Made by a program: the position numbers and the translations under genes. 64,000 bases of DNA from Steromphala cineraria (Eukaryota > Mollusca > Gastropoda > Trochida > Trochidae), in NCBI GenBank assembly GCA_916613615.1, contig OU744730.1, forward strand, positions 34,333,315 through 34,397,314. The letters run 5' to 3'. Positions 12,001-24,629 of the stretch are shown one piece after another. The notes beneath the pieces were generated by a model, which had not been told where the DNA came from, did no database searches, and saw nothing but the letters and a program-made list of their open reading frames with translations. Position 1 is the stretch's first letter; each line of letters starts with the position of its first letter.

Positions 12001-12932
12001 AATGCAAATTATAATTTTAATCGTTGTTTATGGGGTATTCATATAATTGATTAATGAGAGGCTTCAAAGAAGTTTTTTGTGAAAAAATATAAATATATAA
12101 TAATTTGATGATTGTTTTCTGACTGTTATCGGCAACAGAAAACATGGAGTATAAAGCCCCCACACCTTAATTTTCGTTTGTTCATACCGTTTGTGGAAGT
12201 TCCTTATCACTTCAAAATGTAAATGCTAAATAAGACAAGATAAAAACGAAGAAGATGAAAGCATGAGGGTGGCTCTCATATTACTTTTAACAATGCTTCT
12301 TTGTTTTTTCGTCCTGTTTTTTTAGTAGCCTTTTGAAATATAAATGATTATATGTGAAAGCAAGCTCTTTATGGTTGCTACAGGGTGTTTTAATACTGTT
12401 TAAATATACATTATGGTGGAATAGTTTAACCTTTCTATGCGTTTAAGCAAGATTGTTTAATCCAAACAGTTACTGACTTTCTATTTTCACTCATTAAAAA
12501 CGTATTGGAAAATGAAACTATGGCTAACATGGAAATTTATATAAATGTTTTATGATAAATGCTGGTAGTTCTAATATGAAATGTCTGTCATAAGAGATAG
12601 AAGCTGTTTATTCAATCTAAGCAGGGTACGTGCTTATACAAGGGAGTAACAAGAAGACTGGTGATTTGAAGAAATATAGATTGTTCTGTTTAGAAAGAAA
12701 CGAGATTTATTCATTTGTTTTCTGGTAATGTGATACTTGTATGGTTCTCTATCCTACTGTTAACTGAGAGCAGGGACGACGAGGGTTAGATTCTCCGCTG
12801 ATTAGCTTTTCTTTCAATCATTAAGATATATGATAAACGTCGCTGCTACCTCTATTGAAAAAGGACTGTGTAGTCATTTTAGGATGAAACTCAATGTATC
12901 ACGTTTTCACAAACGCAAAGGTAGAAAAGAAT
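9004..12932. other. Mostly unique sequence; no gene proven
   Basis: No protein domain is recognisable on either strand. Two places stand out by base composition. 10320-10510 is less AT-rich and contains gattggctgg (an inverted CCAAT-type core). 11450-11626 is GC-rich and ends at aag|gtacta, which could be a splice donor; the plus frame there (about 50 codons from 11473) could be part of a first exon, but no partner exon was found. A short duplicated phrase, gacgggtgtgatac, occurs near 11063 and 11118. The remainder is AT-rich. Confidence 0.4.
9928..9978 (+). repeat. 7-bp microsatellite (agatata)n
   Basis: Roughly seven copies of a 7-bp unit, agatata, fading into agataaaagat. It is a simple repeat with no further structure. 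Confidence 0.9.
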
Positions 12933-15900
12933 ATTCTTGTACAATTTCTTCAATATGATGCGTTATTGTAAGAGCGAACAATTCTTGTTCAGTTTCTTCA
13001 ATATGCATGATGCGTTATTGTAAGAAAGAACAATTCTTGTACAGTTTCTTCAATATGATGCGTTATTATAAGAGAGAACACTTCTTGTACAGTTTCTTCA
13101 ATATGATGCGTTATGGTAGGAGAGAACAATTCTTGTACAGTTTCTTCAATATGATGCGTTATGGTAAGAGAGAACACTTCTTGTACAGTTTCTTCAATAT
13201 GATGCGTTATTGTAAGAGAGAACAATTCTTGTACAGTTTCTTCAATATGATGCGTTATGGTAAGAGAGAACAATTCTTGTACAGTTTCTTCAATACGATG
13301 CGTTATTATAAGAGTGAACAATTCTTGTACAGTTTCTTCAATACGATGCGTTATGGTAAGAGAGAACAATTCTTGTACAGTTTCTTCAATATGATGCGTT
13401 ATGGTAAGAGAGAACAATTCTTGTACAGTTTCTTCAATATGATGCGTTATGGTAAGAGAGAACAATTCTTGTACAGTTTCTTCAATATGATGCGTTATGG
13501 TAAGAGAGAACACTTCTTGTACAGTTTCTTCAATATGATGGGTTATTGTAAGAGAGAACAATTCTTGTACCGTTTCTTCAATATGATGCTTTATTGCAAG
13601 AGAGAACACTTCTTGTACAGTTTCTTCAATATGATGCTTTATTGCAAGAGAGAACACTTTTTGTACAGTTTCTTCAATATGATGCTTTATTGCAAGAGAG
13701 AACACTTCTTGTACAGTTTCTTCAATATGATGCGTTATTGTAAGAGAGAACACTTCTTGTACAGTTTCTTCAAAATGATGCTTTATTGAAAGAGTGAACA
13801 ATTCTTGTACAGTTTCTTCAATATGATGCGTTATTGTAAGAGAGAACAATTCTTGTACAGTTTCTTCAATATGATGCGTTATTGTAAGAGAGAACAATTC
13901 TTGTACAGTTTCTTCAAAATGCTGCGTTATTATAAGGAGAAAAATTCTTGTACAGCTAATTCAATATGATGCTTTATTGCAAGAGAGAACAATTCTTGTA
14001 CAGCTAATTCAATATGATGCTTTATTGCAAGAGAGAACACTTCTTGTACAGTTTCTTCAATATGATGCGTTATTGCAAGAGAGAACACTTCTTGTACAGC
14101 TAATTCAATATGATGCTTTATTGCAAGAGAGAACAATTCTTGTACAGCTAATTCAATATGATGCGTTATTGTAAGAGAGAACACTTCTTGTACAGTTTCT
14201 TCAATAAGGGCGTTATTGTAAGAGAGAACAATTCTTGTACAGTTTCTTCAAAATGATGCGTTATTATAAGAGAGAACACTTCTTGTACAGTTTCTTCAAT
14301 ATGATGCGTTATTGTAAGAGAGAACAATTCTTGTACAGTTTCTTCAATATGATGCGTTATTGTAAGAGAGAACACTTCTTGTACAGTTTGTTCAATATGA
14401 TGCGTTATGGTAAGAGAGAACACTTCTTGTACAGTTTCTTCAATATGATGCGTTATGGTAAGAGAGAACACTTCTTGTACAGTTTCTTCAATATGATGCG
14501 TTATGGTAAGAGAGAACACTTCTTGTACAGTTTCTTCAATATGATGCGTTATGGTAAGAGAGAACACTTCTTGTACAGTTTCTTCAATATGATGCGTTAT
14601 GGCAAGAGAGAACACTTCTTGTACAGTTTCTTCAATATGATGCGTTATTGCAAGAGAGAACACTTCTTGTACAGCTAATTCAATATGATGCTTTATTGCA
14701 AGAGAGAACAATTCTTGTACAGCTAATTCAATATGATGCGTTATTGTAAGAGAGAACACTTCTTGTACAGTTTCTTCAATAAGGGCGTTATTGTAAGAGA
14801 GAACAATTCTTGTACAGTTTCTTCAAAATGATGCGTTATTATAAGAGAGAACACTTCTTGTACAGTTTCTTCAATATGATGCGTTATTGTAAGAGAGAAC
14901 AATTCTTGTACAGTTTCTTCAATATGATGCGTTATTGTAAGAGAGAACACTTCTTGTACAGTTTGTTCAATATGATGCGTTATGGTAAGAGAGAACACTT
15001 CTTGTACAGTTTCTTCAATATGATGCGTTATGGTAAGAGAGAACACTTCTTGTACAGTTTCTTCAATATGATGCGTTATGGTAAGAGAGAACACTTCTTG
15101 TACAGTTTCTTCAATATGATGCGTTATGGTAAGAGAGAACACTTCTTGTACAGTTTCTTCAATATGATGCGTTATGGCAAGAGAGAACACTTCTTGTACA
15201 GTTTCTTCAATATGATGCGTTATGGTAAGAGAGAACACTTCTTGTACAGTTTCTTCAAAATGCTGCGTTATTATAAGAGAGAACAATTCTTGTACATTTT
15301 CTTCAAAATGCTGCGTTATTATAAGAGAGAACAATTATTGTACAGCTAATTCAATATGATGCGTTATTGTAAGAGAGAACAATTCTTGTACATTTTCTTC
15401 AAAATGCTGCGTTATTATAAGAGAGAACAATTCTTGTACAGTTATTTCAAAATGATGCGTTATTGTAAGAGAGAACAATTCTTGTACAGTTTCTTCAATA
15501 CGATGCGTTATTGAAAGAGTGAACAATTCTTGTACAGCTAATTCAATATGATGCGTTATGGTAGGAGAGAACAATTTTTGTACAGTTTCTTCAATATGAT
15601 GCGTTATTGTAAGAGAGAACAATTCTTGTTCAGTTTCTTCAAAATGATGCGTTATTGTAAGAGAGAACAAATCTTGTACAGTTATTTCAATATGATGCGT
15701 TATGGTAAGAGAGAACAATTCTTGTACAGTTTCTTCAATATGATGCGTTATTGTAAGAGAGAACAAATCATGTACAGTTATTTCAAAATGATGCGTTATT
15801 GTAAGAGAGAACACTTCTTGTACAGTTTCTTATAAATGCTGCGTTATTATAAGAGAGAACAATTCTTGTACAGTTTCTTCAAAATGCTGCGTTATTATAA

Positions 15901-18900
15901 GAGAGAACAATTCTTGTACAGTTTCTTCAATATGATGCGTTATTGTAAGAGAGAACAATTCTTGTACAGTTTCTTCAATATGATGCGTTATTGTAAGAGA
16001 CAACACTTCTTGTACAGTTTCTTATAAATGCTGCGTTATTATAAGAGAGAACAATTCTTGTACAGTTTCTTCAAAATGCTGCTTTATTATAAGAGAGAAC
16101 AATCCTTGTACAGTTTCTTCAATATGATGCGTTATTGTAAGAGACAACACTTCTTGTACAGTTTCTTATAAATGCTGCGTTATTATAAGAGAGAACAATT
16201 CTTGTACAGTTTCTTCAAAATGCTGCTTTATTATAAGAGAGAACAATCCTTGTACAGTTTCATCAATATGATGCGTTATTGTAAGAGAGAACAAATCTTG
16301 TACAGTTTCTTCAAAATGCTGCGTTATTGTAAGAGAGAACAAATCTTGTACAGTTTCTTCAAAATGATGCGTTATTGAAAGAGTGAACAATTCTTGTACA
16401 GCTAATTCAATATGATGCGTTATGGTAGGAGAGAACAATTCTTGTACAGTTTCTTCAATATGAGGCGTTATTGTAAGAGAGAACAAACCTTGTACAGTTT
16501 CTTCAAAATGATGCGTTATTGAAAGAGTGAACAATTCTTGTACAGCTAATTCAATATGATGCGTTATGGTAGGAGAGAACAATTCTTGTACAGTTTCTTC
16601 AATATGATGCGTTATTGTAAGAGAGGACAATTCTTGTACAGTTTCTTCAATATGATGCGTTATGGTAAGAGAGAACAATTCTTGTACAGTTTCTTCAAAA
16701 TGCTGCGTTATTGTAAGAGAGAACAAATCCTGTACAGTTTCTTCAATATGATGCGTTATTGTAAGAGAGAACACTTCTTGTACAGTTTCTTCAAAATGAT
16801 GCGTTATTGAAAGAGAGAACAAATCTTGTACAGTTTCTTCAATATGATGCGTTATTATAAGAGAGAACAATTCTTGTACAGTTTCTTCAATATGATGCGT
16901 TAATGTAAGAGAGAACAATTCTTGTACAGTTTCTTCAATATGATGCGTTATTGTAAGAGAGAACAATTCTTGTACAGTTTCTTCAAAATGATGCGTTATT
17001 GAAAGAGAGAACACTTCTTGTACAGTTTCTTCAATATGATGCGTTATTGTAAGAGAGAACACTTCTTGTACAGTTTCTTCAATATGATGCGTTATTGAAA
17101 GAGTGAACAAATCTTGTACAGTTTCTTCAATATGATGCGTTATGGTAAGAGAGAACAATTCTTGTACAGTTTCTTCAATATGCTGCGTTATTGTAAGAGA
17201 GAACAAATCTTGTACAGTTTCTTCAAAATGCTGCGTTATTATAAGAGAGAACACTTCTTGTACAGTTTCTTCAATATGATGCGTTATGGTAAGAGAGAAC
17301 AATTCTTGTCCAGTTTCTTCAAAATGCTGCGTTATTGTAAGAGAGAACAATTCTTGTACAGTTTCTTCAAAATGCTGCGTTATTGAAAGAGTGAACAATT
17401 CTTGTACAGTTTCTTCAATATGATGCGTTATTGTAAGAGAGAACAAATCTTGTACAGTTTCTTCAAAATGCTGCGTTATTATAAGAGGGTACACTTCTTG
17501 TACAGTTTCTTCAATATGATGCATTATTGTAAGAGAGAACAAATCTTGTACAGTTTCTTCAAAATGCTGCGTTATTATAAGAGAGAACAATTCTTGTACA
17601 GTTTCTTCAATATGATGCGTTATGGTAGGAGAGAACACTTCTTGTACAGTTTCTTCAAAATGATGTGTTATTGAAAGAGTGAACAATTCTTGTACAGTTA
17701 ATTCAATATGATGCGTTATTGTAAAAGAGAACAATTCTTGTACAGTTTCTTCAATATGATGCGTTATTGTAAGAGAGAACAAATCTTGTACAGTTTCTTC
17801 AAAATGCTGCGTTATTATAAGAGAGAACAATTCTTGTACAGTTAATTCAATATGATGCGTTATTGTAAAAGAGAACAATTCTTGTACAGTTTCTTCAAAA
17901 TGATGCGTTATTGAAAGAGTGAACAATTCTTGTACAGTTTCTTCAAAATGATGCGTTATTGTAAGAGAGGACAATTCTTGTACAGTTTCTTCAAAATGAT
18001 GCGTTATTGTAAGAGAGAACAATTCTTGTACAGTTTCTTCAATATGATGCGTTATGGTAGGAGAGAACAATTCTTGTACAGTTTCTTCAATATGATGCGT
18101 TATTGTAAGAGAGAACAATTCTTGTACAGTTTCTTCAATATGATGCGTTATGGTAAGAGAGAACACTTCTTGTACAGTTTCTTCAATATGATGCGTTATT
18201 GTAGGAGAGAACAATTCTTGTACAGTTTCTTCAATATGATGCGTTATTGTAAGAGAGAACAATTCTTGTACAGTTTCTTCAATATGATGCGTTATGGTAA
18301 GAGAGAACACTTCTTGTACAGTTTCTTCAATATGATGCGTTATGGTAAGAGAGAACAATTCTTGTTCAGTTTCTTCAATATGATTCGTTATGGTAAGAGA
18401 GAACACTTCTTGTACAGTTTCTTCAATATGATGCGTTATTGAAAGAGTGAACAATTCTTGTACAGCTAATTCAATATCATGCGTTATGGTAGGAGAGAAC
18501 AATTCTTGTACAGTTTCTTCAATATGATGCGTTATTGTAAGAGAGAACAATTCTTGTACAGTTTCTTCAATACGATGCGTTATTGAAAGAGTGAACAATT
18601 CTTGTACAGCTAATTCAATATGATGCGTTATGGTAGGAGAGAACAATTCTTGTACAGTTTCTTCAATATGATGCGTTATGTTAAGAGAGAACAATTCTTG
18701 TACAGTTTCTTCAAAATGATGCGTTATGGTAAGAGAGAACACTTCTTGTACAGTTTCTTCCATATGATGCGTTATGGTAAGAGAGAACAATTCTTGTTCA
18801 GTTTCTTCAATATGATGCGTTGTTATAAGAGAGAACAATTCTTGTACAGCTAATTCAATATGATGCGTTATTATAAGAGAGGACAATTCTTGTACAGTTT

Positions 18901-19463
18901 CTTCAATACGATGCGTTATTGAAAGAGTGAACAATTCTTGTACAGTTTCTTCAATATGATGCGTTATGGTAAGAGAGAACAATTCTTGTACAGTTTCTTC
19001 AATATGATGCGTTATTGAAAGAGTGAACAATTCTTGTACAGCTAATTCAATATGATGCGTTATGGTAGGAGAGAACAATTCTTGTACAGTTTCTTCAATA
19101 TGATGCGTTATTGTAAGAGAGAACAATTCTTGTACAGTTTCTTCAATACGATGCGTTATTGAAAGAGTGAACAATTCTTGTACAGCTAATTCAATATGAT
19201 GCGTTATGGTAGGAGAGAACAATTCTTGTACAGTTTCTTCAATATGATGCGTTATTGTAAGAGAGAACAATTCTTGTCCAGTTTCTTCAATATGATGCGT
19301 TATTGTAAGAGAGTACAATTCTTGTACAGTTTCTTCAAAATGCTGCGTTATTATAAGAGAGAACAATTCTTGTACAGTTTCTTCAAAATGATGCGTTATT
19401 GTAAGAGAGGACAATTCTTGTACAGTTTCTTCAATACGATGCGTTATTGAAAGAGTGAACAAT
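12933..19463. repeat. 48-bp satellite array, left part (about 136 monomers)
   Basis: The monomer can be read as caatatgatgcgttattgta, agagagaacaattcttgt, acagtttctt. Variants sit at fixed positions: tattgt/tatggt/tattat, gcgtt/gcttt, aattc/cttc, gtttcttc/gctaattc, caatatg/caaaatg/caatacg. Because 48 is 16 codons, one plus frame (MMRYCKREQFLYSFFN) and one minus frame (ELFSLTITHHIEETVQ) are open through the standard monomer; the other four frames stop in every monomer. On the minus strand the frame runs 16166-19462 without a stop. Variants change amino acids freely in both frames, and I see no start signal, splice sites or non-repeat domain, so I annotate satellite DNA and not a gene. The array begins abruptly near 12933 and ends exactly at an insertion. 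Confidence 0.97.
14070..15220. repeat. Tandem 575-bp block duplication inside the satellite
   Basis: Two consecutive blocks share the same order of monomer variants, including the unusual junction cttcaataagggcgttatt near 14200 and again near 14775. The shift is 575 bp, which is 12 monomers minus 1 bp. The 1-bp loss is in both copies and shifts the minus-strand frame there, explaining why the long frames break at these points. Confidence 0.75.
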
Positions 19464-19580
19464 AGACCTTATTAGATTACCCATGATCCTTTGCGCGGCG
19501 GCCATGACAGGGGTTACCGATACGCTGTCATAGCACATATTATCTTAGCGATTAGTCGAAAAAGCATTCAATAAACGTTT

Positions 19581-19790
19581 CTACGACCAAACATAAACAG
19601 AGAGAAGAATATCGTCACACTTGAGCCTTTTGTTCATGCACGGTATGATGATAAGATCAGTTTGTTCGGTGTAATGGCCCTTATATGAAGTGCCGAAATG
19701 GGAAAAGTCCGGTGACATTTCAACTTGACCAGACATCACACAACGATATTTGCGACAGTATTTGTTATAAGCGGAAAGCATGCACTTGAG
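19581..19790 (-). other. Coding-like open frame near the left end of the insertion, unrecognised
   Basis: The minus frame of about 66 codons contains CMLSAYNKYCRKYRC, MSGQVEMSPDFSHFG and IIIPCMNKRLKCDD, with several cysteines and a composition more protein-like than the surrounding AT-rich DNA. It ends at a stop 117 bp inside the left inverted repeat. It could be the last piece of a decayed transposase or chance. No domain is assigned. Confidence 0.15.
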
Positions 19791-21030
19791 ACCAGATTGT
19801 TACTGACATCTCTCATTTGATTCATCCAACATACGTTGTAAAGACCTGCTCCGTATTAAGAAGGGTTCACGTAGTTGATGTTTTTTTTTGTCATTTTCTT
19901 GATCGTCTGTCATTCAGTTAAAGTTTTTTTTACCCACGCTGGTGTTCGATAATGAAAAAGAAGTTTATCCAAAACTTTCCAACTGATATCGTAATACTCA
20001 TATGAAATTAGGATAACTTAAATCTAACAATTGTAGAATATTAAAATGAGACATTAATATTCTTCTTATATATAATATGATTTTTCAAACAAGTGCAATA
20101 TCTGCCAAGATTAAGGTAGAGGTTCTTCCCCTAAATTTTGGTAAACAATCTTAAGGATATTTTGGTCCCATACACATTACTGAAAATTGACTGTCATTCT
20201 ATATTCAAGGAATATCTTTTAAAAAAGTAGGCACTTGTGATGCAACAAGCAACAACAATTTTATGTTTTTAACAAAGTGTTTAATTAACACTATATAGAT
20301 AATAAAAATATCAAGGAACTAAGATGACACATAATCATTTCAATTAAATCTCAATTAGATTACATTTGAGAATTTATGTCACAAGGACTATGTCCCAACT
20401 GAGAAAACTTTTCCATCTGATATTATCATAAAGATACAATGAAATAATTCCTAGATTTTATATCATGATTTGTTAACCCTTTTGGTCTAAAGTAACAATA
20501 ACATTTCCTTCAATATCTTAGCATAACAAAACATTCTAATATTGTTTTCAAAAAAGCAATGGCACTGTCTGCCCTTTTTCTGCAATGAAGTAAAATTAAT
20601 ATATTGTTGAGGGACAGGAGGAAACAATGGTTCATGTCATCAATCAGAATTATGCTATGTAGTCACAAGCCATGGCCCTGGTTGATGAATTACAATTCGC
20701 AGCCAAATTGGCTAAAAAAATTATAAGTAATAGGCCATAACCATCATGTGATTCGCAATAAAATCTAGTTTTGTCATGAATTATCATGACGTCACCTTTT
20801 ACTGTATTAATAGTTCAGGACAAAACTATACTTTTTTGGAAAAACATGATTCTAATGGCTAATCTATTTCATAACTTATAATCATAGCATATCTTTGAAA
20901 AGACATGTCTTTTAAGGCACATATTGAAATATATTGATAAATGTTTATCATTCAAAAGTGGTTACCATTGTAATATTGTTTGTGCGAGATATTTATTTAG
21001 ATATTAATTGTTATAATTCCACTTGCAGGA

Positions 21031-21197
21031 TCCCACATAACCCAGAGGATAGACCTGTGAATGGTTGTGACAATGAAAACTGTGCATACAACTTGTTGCC
21101 TTTTCAGTGTATTAAGATGAAGCAGCAACATCAGAGAGTTGGTTCTGTCCATACTCTTACTGTAGATCAAAGACAAACAGAGAGGAGTCAATGTTGA
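21031..21197 (+). other. Possible terminal exon inside the insertion
   Basis: The segment follows a plausible splice acceptor (ttccacttgcag ending at 21030) and is open to a stop at 21195-21197. The reading contains HNPEDRPVNGCDNENCAY, LLPFQCIKMKQQHQ and LTVDQRQTERSQC. Its GC content is higher than its surroundings. It may be a captured host exon or part of an element gene. I do not recognise the protein. Confidence 0.2.
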
Positions 21198-24100
21198 TTT
21201 TATGTATACTTATTTTCAAGTTAAATAATGCATGGGAATAGGGGACCACAGTAGAGCTAGTTCTTAATGCCACTACAAATGATTATATACAATTATTAAA
21301 GAAAACATGTTTTCCTCTCAAGATATAAAATTGTAAATATCACATACAAAACAAATTTGCCAGTTATTGTTTTTGTCAATATAATATAACCATATATCTA
21401 TGGAAACATATAATGGATTTTGTAAGGTATCTGCCTACATTTAACTTTCATGTTAAATTAAGCAAGCAAGGTAATGAATATACTGGAAATTTTGAAGACT
21501 GTTGTTTTCTTTAATATTTTCATTGTTATTTAGTGTTTGTTCACACAAAAAACTAAGCAACATGTTGAATTAGGATCATGAACATCTTGTATAAATTGCT
21601 TGAATATTGTGGTGAATTGTGTTCAAGCAGTGGGAATAATGATCTGATTTAATGCTATAATCTACCCCAAAAGTGATTCTGGCTACATTATTTCTTATTG
21701 TATGGCCACTTAGAATGTGTACATATTTTTCTGGTAAAAGATCCTTGTTGCTTATTTTTTGTGAGGACTATATCATATATGAATCTTGTATAAATATCTG
21801 TGAAATTGAAGAACTTATTGACAGATAACAAAAAATGTTTGTTCTCATTTCCAAAGAAAACAATTTAATCAAGTAGGGTAATAGTCAGTACTATTAACAT
21901 TTAGCCCTTTAATTGATTGTGACATGGTCACATGACCAGATAATGGTAGGATATCTTCAGCAATTTTCAGAAGATATCAACAAATGATATTACACCACAT
22001 GGAAGCAACAACACATAATAATAATAGGATCCACTTGACGTGACACATAGTTTTTGATGTGGAATATGTCAAACTTCAAAAATATTTATCTTTTTTTATT
22101 AAGAAAGTTTTCAGAATGTTGTTGACCTTCTAATTATCCATGAGACCCATCTCCCTTTTCCATTTTAAACAATTACTATGTATACATACTATTTTGGCTA
22201 TTAAAATATAACGATGCAAGTTTTATCAAATTCATATAAACTTTAATACAAGATTGATGGAATTTTATTCAAATTGAGGCACATTAAATTGAGAAAAAAA
22301 TCAGTGTCACTTTTGTGAGTTACTCATAACAATCACAGAATAACATTAATAGTTTGCATTTATTCAGGAAGGTATGGATGCCATATCAAGTTCACTTAAT
22401 ACATGGTTGGTGGTATTTTATTCCAATTGGAGCCACCTGAAATTATAAGATATACTCCATCTCTGTGTCTCTGATAAGCTTGTCCAAAACAGTCATACCA
22501 TATATATATCTTTTTCTTACATACAAACCCCTAAAATATTTAGTATTCATTTAACAATAAAAAAAGGTAGTTTGTGTGCTTCATTGATTAATGCAAAAAC
22601 ATACATCACAGGAATCTCACGGATTGAATCTCGATGATCTTTCAAATAAATTCAAGCTGAAAGGTATGAGAACTTATAATCAAAAACACAATGAATTATG
22701 AAATCTATTAAAGCTGAGTCCCAAATCAAAAGTGAAAACCAATTAATCTAACAAATAAATTGATATAATTTGTTAATGAATGAACCAAGCACAATACATT
22801 TTAGATACTTAACATATTTTCAATATAAATGTATAGATGTTCATGTTGAAGTTTCTGGAAAAGATGTTTGAACTTGATTTTTCTCCATTAATGCTGGTTT
22901 TGGTTTTACTCATGTTTATTAATATATGGTGATATATATGTAAAAGAGTTCTAATTTATGGTTTTATATATCCATGGTGAAACATCTACTTTTATTGAAA
23001 AAATAAGAAACAAATCATAAAATAATAATTTAATAACATTTATTTAAATAAATCATTAAACGTCATTACTTTATCAAAGTTTATAATGTTGATTTTAGTA
23101 AACCTTGAACAGTGTGCTGTATCGAACGTGAATATGTCTAACACATTCTCAAAACATTATTATTACGATGATAAACCAAAATATGACAGAAATGAAGAAA
23201 TGAAGTGACCAGAACAAATCCTCGAGTGTTTTGATGGGCTGAAATTATTCTGCCCTTATTTAATTTGGTTTGACAGTCATCGATCTCGTCGTTTCTGTGA
23301 CAACTCTCTTGTCACATCTCCTTGGTTCAAAACAGACAGTTGGGATGCTAAAAATTACTTCTAATCCTTTTTGGATCTGTGTGTACAGACATTAACAGCA
23401 CAGGGATGCTCAACAATGAAAAATAGCCTTAATAAGATTAAATGATCGGGATAAATCTGGAAAAACCCTCAGAAGCGTCATCGGATAGTATACCTAGCAA
23501 CAAGGCCCGTAACCCCTAAGATGGCGGACGTTGCACACGGCACGCATCGTGACGTCATTCTAATAAGATCTATTCTTGTACAGCTAATTCAATATGATGC
23601 GTTATGGTAGGAGAGAACAATTCTTGTACAGTTTCTTCAATATGATGCGTTATTGTAGGAGAGAACAATTCTTGTACAGTTTCTTCAAAATGATGCGTTA
23701 TTGTAAGAGAGTACAATTCATGTACAGTTTCTTCAAAATGATGCGTTATTATAAGAGAGAACAATTCTTGTACAGTTAATTCAATATGATGCGTTTTGTA
23801 AGAGAGAACAATTCTTGTACAGTTTCTTCAATACGATGCGTTATTGAAAGAGTGAACAATTCTTGTACAGCTAATTCAATATGATGCGTTATGGTAGGAG
23901 AGAACAATTCTTGTACAGTTTCTTCAATATGATGCGTTATGGTAAATGAGAACACTTCTTGTACAGCTTATTCAATATGATGCGTTATGGTAGGAGAGAA
24001 CAATTCTTGTACAGTTTCTTCAATATGAGGCGTTATTGTAAGAGAGAACAATTCTTGTACAGTTTCTTCAATATGATGCGTTATGGTAAGAGAGAACAAT

Positions 24101-24629
24101 TCTTGTTCAGTTTCTTCAATATGATGCGTTATTATAAGAGAGAACACTTCTTGTACAGTTTCTTCAATATGATGCGTTATTGTAAGAGAGAACAATTCTT
24201 GTACAGTTTCATCAATATGATGCGTTATGGTAAGAGAGAACAATTCTTGTTCAGTTTCTTCAATATGATGCGTTATTATAAGAGAGAACACTGCTTGTAC
24301 AGTTTCTTCAATATGATGCGTTATTATAAGAGAGAACAATTCTTGTACAGCTAATTCAATATGATGCTTTATTGCAAGAGAGAACACTTCTTGTACAGTT
24401 TCTTCAATATGATGCGTTATTGTAAGAGAGAACAATTCTTGTACAGTTTCATCAATATGATGCGTTATGGTAAGAGAGAACAATTCTTGTACAGTTTCTT
24501 CAATATGATGCGTTATTGTAGGAGAGAACAATTCTTGTACAGTTTCTTCAAAATGATGCGTTATTGTAAGAGAGTACAATTCATGTACAGTTTCTTCAAA
24601 ATGATGCGTTATTATAAGAGAGAACAATT

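Larger units (their letters stand above)
19464..23571. mobile_element. 4108-bp insertion with inverted ends inside the satellite
   Basis: The ends are inverted repeats: AGACCTTATTAGA at 19464-19476 and, on the other strand, AGATCTTATTAGA at 23559-23571. Similarity continues inward with gaps (GGCGGCCATgacAGGGGTTAC at the left, GTCCGCCATcttAGGGGTTAC at the right), giving imperfect repeats of about 60-70 bp. The dinucleotide AT flanks both sides (19462-19463 and 23572-23573). Deleting the element plus one AT restores gaacaattcttg and the usual monomer order. The interior is AT-rich unique sequence with no transposase that I can recognise, so this is a non-autonomous or decayed DNA transposon of unknown superfamily. 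Confidence 0.8.

Noticed and set aside
12770..12815. tRNA-like or SINE B-box (gagggttagattctcc)
   Set aside because: The B-box-like string has mismatches (gggttagattct) and no A-box or cloverleaf could be placed upstream.
13007..13789. Plus-strand frames of the satellite (MMRYCKREQFLYSFFN repeats) as genes
   Set aside because: They are the antiparallel open phase of the same monomer and are repeatedly broken by TAA and TGA variants.
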